A stretch of DNA of 16,859 nt from CAZUFB01 sp048173955. Its GTDB lineage: Bacteria; Actinomycetota; Coriobacteriia; Coriobacteriales; UMGS124. The position numbers were made by a program, and so were the translations under genes. Of the stretch, positions 11,699-16,859 are shown one piece after another (the first letter of the stretch is position 1; every line of letters starts with the position of its first letter). Under the pieces are notes generated by a model. That model did no database searches. It worked only from the letters and a program-made list of their open reading frames with translations, and was not told the DNA's origin. The stretch is from NCBI GenBank assembly GCA_048173955.1, contig DBEYOB010000114.1, positions 1 through 16,859 of the forward strand, in the 5' to 3' direction.

Positions 11699-13942
11699 AT
11701 GACCATCCGCGAAACCGCAGCCCGCACCGCCCTTTCGCGCCGCACGTTCGTCGGCGCGGCCGCCCTGGGCGCCACCGCCCTGTCGCTGGGCGGCCTCAAG
11801 GCCCTCGACCCCTCCCGCGCCCTGGCCGACGAGGCCGAGGCGGCCGAGTCCGCCACCGGCGAGGAGACCTACTGCTACACCTCGTGCAACATGTGCAACC
11901 AGGCCGTGTTCTGCGGCCTCAAGGGCACCGTGGTCGACGGCAAGCTCGTGCGCGTCGAGGGCAACGACCAGCACTCCAAGCCCAAGCCCTGCCTCAAGGG
12001 CCTCACGAGCGTGCAGAACGTCTACGACCCCAACCGCCTGCTCTACCCGGTCAAGCGCACCAACCCCAAGAAGGGCATCGGCGAGGACCCCGGCTGGGAG
12101 CGCATCAGCTGGGACGAGGCGCTCGAGACCATCGCCGCCAAGTTCAACGAGGTCAAGGAGACCTACGGCGCGTCGGCCGTGACGTTCAACTCCGGCGACC
12201 CCAAGGAGCACCTGCCCATGTTCTGCCGTCTGGGCGCCCTGTTCGGCACGCCCAACGTCTCGTGGGGCGGCGCCCAGTGCGCCTTCGCCGAGGCCATGGC
12301 CGGCATCCTGGACTTCGGCGCCTCGGTGAGCTCGCTGCCGACGAGCGAGACCAAGGTACACCTGCAGTGGGGCTCCAACATCGCCTGGTCGATGTATCCC
12401 CAGCCCACCTCGTACAAGGGCATGCTCGACGCCAAGAAGGCCGGCTGCAAGTACATCGTGGTCGACACGCGCCTGACCCCCACCGCCGTGCAGCTCGCCG
12501 ACATCTTCCTCCAGCCGCGCCCCGGCACCGACGGCGCCCTGGCGCTGGCCATGGCCAACGTCCTTATCGGAGAAGACCTCTACAACCACGAGTTCGTGGA
12601 GAACTACACGCAGGGCTTTGAGGAGTTCAAGGCCTACGTCGCCGAGTTCACCCCCGAGAAGGGCGAGGAGATCACCAACGTCCCCGCCGACAAGATCCGC
12701 GAAGCCGCGCGCATGTGGGCCGAGGGCGGCAGCGGCACGATGTGGGTCAGCCCGCACTCCACGACCCACCACACCAACGGCGTGCAGTCGACCCGCGCCA
12801 TCCACGAGCTCATCGCCCTCATGGGCTACTGGGACCGCAAGGGCTGCAAGACGCTCGCCCCGGGCGTGACCGGCACCGACGACGCCGCCTTCCAGCTCTC
12901 CGACAAGATCGCCGAGCTGCTCCCGCAGCGCGCCGGCGTCGACCGCTGGCCCGTGTGGTCGCTGTTCTCGACGTACTACCAGAACAACGGCCTGCTCGAG
13001 TACATCAACGACGGCATCATCCACGCCGGCCTGTTCCTGGGCACCAACCTCATGAACTTCGCCCAGACGCCGCTGTTCCAGGAGGCCGTGGCCAAGCTCG
13101 ACTTCGCCGTGGGCGTCGACATCCACCTCAACCCGTGGACCTACGACTACATGGACATGGTCCTGCCCACCGCCGTGTGCTGGGAGCGCGTGGCCCCGTT
13201 CCAGGCGCAGCCCAACGGCATCATCGGCAGCCAGGCCGCCATGGCCCCGGCCGGCGAGGCGCGCGAGGACTGGCAGATCCTCATGGACATCGGCTGTGCC
13301 CTGGGCTTCGAGGAGGAGTGCTTCCACGGCGACATGACCGAGTGCCTGCAGGCTTACCTCGACGCCGGCGGATCGGGCGCCACGGTCGACGACATCCAGA
13401 ACGCCCTGCCCGGCATCTACGAGCTCCCCATGGCCGGCGAGTGGACGCCCGAGGCCTACAAGGAGAGCGGTTTCGGCACGCCCTCGGGCAAGGTGGAGTT
13501 CACCTCGAGCATCCTCGAGCAGTACGGCTTCGACGCGCTCGCCGTGTACGAGGAGCCCAGCGTGAGCCCCGTGTCCACGCCCGAGTTGTACGAGCAGTAC
13601 CCGCTCATCCTCACCACCGGCAACCGCATCCCGTGGTACGTGCACAGCAAGTACCGCCACACGCCCTGGCTCAACCAGTTCATGCCCGAGCCCGTCATCA
13701 ACATGAACCACGTGGACGCCGAGGCGCGCGGCCTGGCCGACGGCGACATGGTGCGCATGTTCAACCAGCTCGGCGAGATCCAGACCAAGGTCGCGATCAC
13801 CAACATCATGCAGCCCGGCAACGTCGAGATCATCGAGGGCTGGGAGCAGGCCAACTCCTGCCTGCTGATCGACCACACCTTCGACCCGATCTCGGGCTTC
13901 CCGACGTTCAAGGACGCCCTCTGCGAGATCGAGAAGATCTAG
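11699..13942 (+). CDS. Tat-exported molybdopterin oxidoreductase catalytic subunit (A), DMSO reductase family
   Basis: This 747-residue molybdo-bis(guanylyl-molybdopterin) enzyme is the catalytic subunit. The N-terminus carries a Tat signal (LSRRTFVGAAALG, 12-24) with cleavage probably near ALA43. The Fe-S region has Cys59, 63, 66, 72 and 98, giving C-x3-C-x2-C-x5-C before the distal Cys98 (KPCLKG). This spacing is wider than the usual C-x2-C-x3-C. In FGTPNVSWGGAQCAFAEAM, Cys194 lies where family members carry the molybdenum ligand. A Cys ligand points to the PsrA/PhsA/Nap/Fdh side rather than the Ser-ligated DmsA. The C-terminal cofactor-binding domain includes LTTGNRIPWYVHSKYRHTPW. The substrate is unknown; many paralogues of this family in Eggerthellaceae act on different compounds. 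Its ATG overlaps the B1 region closely (1-bp gap), so translation is likely coupled. Confidence 0.95.
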   Translation: MTIRETAARTALSRRTFVGAAALGATALSLGGLKALDPSRALADEAEAAESATGEETYCYTSCNMCNQAVFCGLKGTVVDGKLVRVEGNDQHSKPKPCLKGLTSVQNVYDPNRLLYPVKRTNPKKGIGEDPGWERISWDEALETIAAKFNEVKETYGASAVTFNSGDPKEHLPMFCRLGALFGTPNVSWGGAQCAFAEAMAGILDFGASVSSLPTSETKVHLQWGSNIAWSMYPQPTSYKGMLDAKKAGCKYIVVDTRLTPTAVQLADIFLQPRPGTDGALALAMANVLIGEDLYNHEFVENYTQGFEEFKAYVAEFTPEKGEEITNVPADKIREAARMWAEGGSGTMWVSPHSTTHHTNGVQSTRAIHELIALMGYWDRKGCKTLAPGVTGTDDAAFQLSDKIAELLPQRAGVDRWPVWSLFSTYYQNNGLLEYINDGIIHAGLFLGTNLMNFAQTPLFQEAVAKLDFAVGVDIHLNPWTYDYMDMVLPTAVCWERVAPFQAQPNGIIGSQAAMAPAGEAREDWQILMDIGCALGFEEECFHGDMTECLQAYLDAGGSGATVDDIQNALPGIYELPMAGEWTPEAYKESGFGTPSGKVEFTSSILEQYGFDALAVYEEPSVSPVSTPELYEQYPLILTTGNRIPWYVHSKYRHTPWLNQFMPEPVINMNHVDAEARGLADGDMVRMFNQLGEIQTKVAITNIMQPGNVEIIEGWEQANSCLLIDHTFDPISGFPTFKDALCEIEKI

Positions 13943-13993
13943 CGGAGAGACCGCAAGCGGGAAGGCCGCACGGAGAAACCGAGCGGTCGGCCG

Positions 13994-14045
13994 CCCCCGC
14001 ACACACCCCCGCCCCGCGCCGCCCGAACCTGGGTGTGCGCGGGGG
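13994..14045 (+). other. Very stable hairpin after the A gene
   Basis: 13994-14008 pairs with 14031-14045 over 15 positions with one mismatch, around a 22-nt GC-rich loop. No U-run follows. It could stabilise the B1-A mRNA 3' end, or attenuate read-through into the chaperone gene so that the structural subunits outnumber the chaperone. The remainder of 13943-14097 is GC-rich and has no gene. Confidence 0.55.
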
Positions 14046-14097
14046 TACGGCGGGCGCGGGGTGCGGAGCAGGCGCGCGGGCGCGGCGCGGAGCGAGA

Positions 14098-14275
14098 TGT
14101 CTGAAAAAAGTGCGGTTGCGAACGATTTTCTCCATAGGACGCACGTGCGAAGAGCGGTATGTGGCAAACGGACTTTATGAATCGCCAAATGTACTGTTCC
14201 TTCTCCCTTCCGGAACGGCTGAGATCGGATTCGCGTTCGAATAAAATCGTTCGCAACGGCTATTTTTTTCAGGCA
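14098..14275. repeat. 178-bp element with about 31-bp inverted ends (copy B)
   Basis: The left arm (14098-14128) starts TGTCTGAAAAAAG and ends GTTGCGAACGATTT. The right arm (14244-14275), reverse-complemented, starts TGCCTGAAAAAA and ends GTTGCGAACGATTT. The arms match copy A (8849-9035) in both outer and inner blocks; the interiors differ, apart from a short resemblance around GTATGTG (14158-14164 here, 8981-8987 in A). It lies between the A gene and the chaperone gene, in the middle of the molybdoenzyme locus. Confidence 0.8.
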
Positions 14276-14308
14276 ACTCGAGTTTTCACATGCTCCAACG
14301 CATCGTCC

Positions 14309-14376
14309 GAACGGCTGGGAGCGGTTAAAGAACGACTGGCGAATGACCGAAGGCCAACTGGGGAACGACTGGGGAA
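14309..14376 (+). repeat. Helically spaced GAACGRCTGG repeats before the chaperone gene
   Basis: The core CTGG within AACGRCTGGSGAA or CCAACTGGGGAA starts at 14315, 14336, 14358 and 14369, that is in steps of 21, 22 and 11 bp. The spacings are close to whole helical turns. The array ends about 28 bp before the ATG, so it would overlap the promoter or the mRNA leader. No clear -10 box is visible nearby. Confidence 0.55.
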
Positions 14377-14403
14377 ACCGAAGCAAAAGGATGGTTTGGA
14401 CCT

Positions 14404-15123
14404 ATGGGCGACGTACTTGAGCGCGACGAGGCGTACTCGGACGAACTGGCAACCTTGCTCGATGACCGTGCGGCGACCTATGCGCTGCTGGCGCGCCTGT
14501 TGGCGTCGGAGGTCGATGCGGACCTGCTTTCCGGCCTCGTAGGCATGGCGTTTCCCGAAGACGCCGGCAACCCGGCGATCGACGAGGGGTCCCGCCTCAT
14601 GAACGGCTACCTCCGCCAGGCTGCCTCCCGTCAGGGCGACGACATGGTGACCGAGCTCGCAGTCGACTTCTGCCGGCTGTTCGTGGTGCGCCGGCGCAAC
14701 GAAAAGGACGCCGCCTACCCCTTCGAGTCGGTCTACACCTCCACCGAGCACACTACCATGGCGGGGGCGCGCGACGACGTGCGCGCCATCTACCGCGCCG
14801 CCGGGTTCGAAAAGGACGAGAACCTGCACATCGGAGACGACCACATCGCCCTCGAGCTCGAGTACATGGCCGAGGTGGCGCGCCAGACCGCCGAGGCGGC
14901 CCGCGGCGGCGAGGCGCTCGGCGGGCAGCTCGCCGGCGGGCGACTCGCGCTTCAGGCGGCCTTCCTCGACAGCCACCTGCTCAACTGGGTGCCGCGCTTC
15001 TCCGACGCCATGGAGCGCCACGCGCAGACCGACTTCTACCGCGGCCTCGCGCACTTTTTGACCGGATATCTCGAAGACGACCGCGCCCTTCTGGGCGAGC
15101 TTGCCGCGGGCGAGACGGCGTAG
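14404..15123 (+). CDS. TorD-family molybdoenzyme assembly chaperone
   Basis: This 239-residue cytoplasmic chaperone is likely to bind the Tat signal of the A subunit and hold it until molybdopterin is inserted. It matches the TorD/DmsD family at LAVDFCRLFVV (85-95), YPFESVYTS (105-113, the conserved YESVY-type loop), DDHIALELEYM (145-155) and HLLNWVPRF (191-199). ATG 14404 is the only sensible start. The Shine-Dalgarno is weak or distant (AAAAGG at 14385-14390), which fits modest expression of a chaperone; an ATG at 14391 is out of frame. It is separated from the A gene by 460 bp containing a hairpin, element B and phased repeats, so it may be regulated apart from B1-A. It equals the chaperone at 6401 in length but shares only the family motifs. 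Confidence 0.9.
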   Translation: MGDVLERDEAYSDELATLLDDRAATYALLARLLASEVDADLLSGLVGMAFPEDAGNPAIDEGSRLMNGYLRQAASRQGDDMVTELAVDFCRLFVVRRRNEKDAAYPFESVYTSTEHTTMAGARDDVRAIYRAAGFEKDENLHIGDDHIALELEYMAEVARQTAEAARGGEALGGQLAGGRLALQAAFLDSHLLNWVPRFSDAMERHAQTDFYRGLAHFLTGYLEDDRALLGELAAGETA

Positions 15124-15236
15124 GCCGTCCACACCCGCGCAAACCGGACGAGGCCGCGCACCGGACAAGAACGCGTGAACCGGACGGCCTCGGACGCACC
15201 CGTCGCGGCACCCCGCGCGCGGGAACGCGGCAGAGC

Positions 15237-15245
15237 TGGTATGCT
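15237..15245 (+). promoter_or_regulatory. Putative extended -10 promoter for the B2-NrfD genes
   Basis: TGGTATGCT (a TGn extension plus TATGCT) lies about 90 bp before the B2 start, in a 213-bp gap after the chaperone gene. No -35 is recognisable. It would let B2 and the membrane subunit be made separately from the upstream genes. Confidence 0.35.
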
Positions 15246-15336
15246 GTTCTCCGGAAGGACGGACGCGTGCCGGGCGGAAATACGCCAGGACGGGACACGT
15301 CCGCCAAGGGGACCGATGCGGGGGAGGCGTTTTGGC

Positions 15337-16236
15337 GTGACGCGCTGGGCGATGGCCGTGGACGCGGCCCACTGCGTGGGGTGCCAGACATGCGTCGTCG
15401 CCTGCCAGATGCACAACGCGCTCAGGCCGGGCGTCGCCTGGCTCAGGGTCGACGCGCTCGAGTTCGGCCGCTGGCCCGACGCCGACCTCCTCTTTTTGCC
15501 CCACGCATGCCTGCACTGCGACGACGCACCCTGCGTGGGGGTGTGCCCCACCGGGGCGAGCTTCCAGCGCGCCGACGGCGTGGTGCTCGTCGACTACGAG
15601 ACCTGCATCGGCTGCGGCGTGTGCCTCACCGCCTGCCCCTACGGGGCGCGCACCATCAACACCGACGAGCGTTGGTTCTTCGACACCGCCGAGGCGGCGC
15701 CCTACGAGGACGCCTCGTCCGGGCGCATCGGCGTGGCCGAGAAGTGCACGCTGTGCGCCGACCGCATCGACCGGGGGCAAGCCCCGGCGTGCGTCGAGGC
15801 CTGCCCGGTGGGGGTGCGCGCCTTCGGCGACCTCGACGATGCGCAAGGCGACCTGGCGGCCTTCGTCGAAGAGACGGGCGCGCGCCTCGTCGCGGGCACC
15901 GGGGTGCTCTACGTCGACGGCGACCGCGCGCTCGACATGGGGTCGCTCATAGCCGAGCGCTGGTACGCGCCGTCGGGCGACAACGTCGCCGCACGCGAGG
16001 AGGCCCCCCTCGACGTCGACCCCGCGTTTCTCGTCGGGGCGGCCGTCGTGGCAGCGGGCGCGGTCGCGGGCATCGGCGTCGGCGCCAAGCGAAGCCGCAA
16101 GCGCCGGCTGCACCTCCTGGACGTCGGGGCCGACCCCGAGTTTGACGGTGGCCCCGGCGGGGACGCCGAGCACGAAGGAGGCGGCGGGCGAAACGGAGCC
16201 GACGTGGACGGCGGCAAAGAAGGGGACGGGAGGTAG
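15337..16236 (+). CDS. Four-cluster ferredoxin subunit with C-terminal membrane anchor (B2)
   Basis: This is a 299-residue second iron-sulfur subunit. GTG 15337 is chosen because GGGAGG (15322-15327) is 9 bp upstream, and VTRWAMAVDAAHC then aligns residue for residue with MARYGMVIDLTRC of B1; ATG 15316 (AAGGGG close upstream) is the alternative. Cysteines 13/16/19/23, 58/61/66/70, 90/93/96/100 and 137/140/152/156 give four [4Fe-4S] clusters. Unlike B1 it continues into a hydrophobic helix (230-249), flanked by acidic residues before and KRSRKRR after, then a Gly/Asp/Glu-rich tail. By the positive-inside rule the ferredoxin domain lies outside and the tail inside, the layout known for FdnH of formate dehydrogenase-N. 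It ends 2 bp before the NrfD-type gene, its likely electron partner. Confidence 0.92.
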   Translation: MTRWAMAVDAAHCVGCQTCVVACQMHNALRPGVAWLRVDALEFGRWPDADLLFLPHACLHCDDAPCVGVCPTGASFQRADGVVLVDYETCIGCGVCLTACPYGARTINTDERWFFDTAEAAPYEDASSGRIGVAEKCTLCADRIDRGQAPACVEACPVGVRAFGDLDDAQGDLAAFVEETGARLVAGTGVLYVDGDRALDMGSLIAERWYAPSGDNVAAREEAPLDVDPAFLVGAAVVAAGAVAGIGVGAKRSRKRRLHLLDVGADPEFDGGPGGDAEHEGGGGRNGADVDGGKEGDGR

Positions 16237-16238
16237 CG

Positions 16239-16859
16239 GTGTTCGGGTCCCTCATCGTCGCCTACCTCTTTTTAGGCGGCGCCGGCGGCTGCATGGTCGC
16301 GCTGCTCTCCGCATGCGCCCTGGTGCGCGGTTTCGACCGCGGCGGCACGGTTCGAACACCCATAGCGGGCCGGCACCCCCGACGCGGCGGGCTGCGACTG
16401 CGCGGCGCCGGCCGACCCACGTCACCTGCACTCCCCTCCCCCGCTCTGTACCCACCACCCTCGCTGTTCGCGCGCGGCTACGCGGTCGCGTCCGCGGCGC
16501 TGACGCTTGGCGTGCTCTGCCTGCTGGGGGACCTCGGCCGCCCCGAGCGGTTCCTGTACGTGCTGCTCCATCCCACAGCGTCGGTCCTGACGTTCGGCTC
16601 GGTCGTGCTCGGCTGCACGCTCGCCTGCTCGGTCGCCCTCGCCGCCGTCCACCTCGCGCGGGGCGGCCGCGCGCCGCGCGCCCTCGCCCGCACGCTCGAG
16701 GCGGCCTCGGCCCTCTGCGGCCTCGCGACCGCCGTCTACACCGGCGTGCTGCTCGCCCAGATCGGCTCGGTCGCGCTGTGGAACCCCCTCGTCGCACCCC
16801 TGTTCGCGCTCTCGTCGCTGTCGGTGGGCGCGGCCGGCATGCTCGGCTGCCTGCTGCCG
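16239..16859 (+). CDS. NrfD/PsrC-family membrane subunit (cut by window end)
   Basis: The first 207 residues of a polytopic membrane protein; the frame is open to the last base. GTG 16239 is preceded by GGGAGG (16228-16233) at 5 bp and lies 2 bp after the B2 stop. NrfD-type subunits exchange electrons between the quinone pool and the ferredoxin subunit. The family signature GDLGRPERFLYVLLHP is at 97-112, and predicted helices lie at about 4-26, 80-97, 113-138, 150-174 and 183-205, with the typical GVLLAQIGSVALWNPLVAPLFALSSLS-like run across the last two. The loop between helices 1 and 2 (29-79) is long for the family and rich in Arg, Gly and Pro. The rest of the protein lies outside the window. 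Confidence 0.9.
   Translation, partial: MFGSLIVAYLFLGGAGGCMVALLSACALVRGFDRGGTVRTPIAGRHPRRGGLRLRGAGRPTSPALPSPALYPPPSLFARGYAVASAALTLGVLCLLGDLGRPERFLYVLLHPTASVLTFGSVVLGCTLACSVALAAVHLARGGRAPRALARTLEAASALCGLATAVYTGVLLAQIGSVALWNPLVAPLFALSSLSVGAAGMLGCLLP

Noticed and set aside
11624..14386. 920-codon minus-strand open frame opposite the catalytic subunit
   Set aside because: Same cause. It crosses a hairpin and the inverted-repeat element, and shows no domain, while the plus strand encodes an unmistakable molybdoenzyme.

Overview
The window is high-GC DNA, and its gene content points to an anaerobic actinobacterium of the Coriobacteriia, most likely family Eggerthellaceae (Eggerthella, Gordonibacter, Adlercreutzia or Slackia type). 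The pointers are a molybdoenzyme gene cluster with duplicated ferredoxin subunits and TorD-type chaperones, nickel-pincer (Lar) cofactor genes, a eukaryote-like NADP isocitrate dehydrogenase, and a secreted coiled-coil/lysozyme-like protein. This placement is inferred from gene content; no database was searched.

Layout. 1-310: a single tRNA-Thr(CGT) with a clear promoter and intrinsic terminator. 472-2735: a secreted cell-wall protein facing an isoaspartyl peptidase/asparaginase, separated by a bidirectional terminator. 2947-5529: larB and larC, which make and load the nickel-pincer nucleotide cofactor. They are separated by 336 bp holding what looks like an independent, MerR-type promoter. 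5545-8429 (minus strand): a three-gene operon icd, a TorD-family chaperone, and an RlmA-like 23S rRNA methyltransferase. 8430-9340: an intergenic stretch rich in repeats. 9341-10057: a metallo-beta-lactamase-fold hydrolase. 10058-11004: almost 950 bp without a convincing gene, but dense in repeats. 11005-16859: a molybdoenzyme locus in the order ferredoxin B1, catalytic A (Tat-exported), TorD-like chaperone, ferredoxin B2 with a C-terminal membrane helix, and NrfD-type membrane subunit (cut by the window end).

How the genes fit together. The A subunit should be folded with its molybdopterin and Fe-S cofactors in the cytoplasm, proof-read by the TorD-like chaperone and exported by Tat. Electrons would pass between the NrfD quinone-interacting membrane protein, a four-cluster ferredoxin and A. 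The substrate cannot be read from the sequence.

The most interesting material is non-coding. (1) Five direct repeats lie at 22, 22, 22 and 19 bp steps, ending just before a perfect TATAAT that has no -35 box, upstream of B1-A. (2) Two roughly 180-bp elements (8849-9035 and 14098-14275) share nearly the same 31-bp inverted ends but have unrelated interiors. (3) A third inverted-repeat element lies at 10288-10478. (4) A second set of helically spaced repeats precedes the chaperone gene. (5) A 19-bp-spacer promoter with a dyad precedes larC. Many candidate promoters share an extended -10 (TGn before the -10 hexamer) and lack a good -35.
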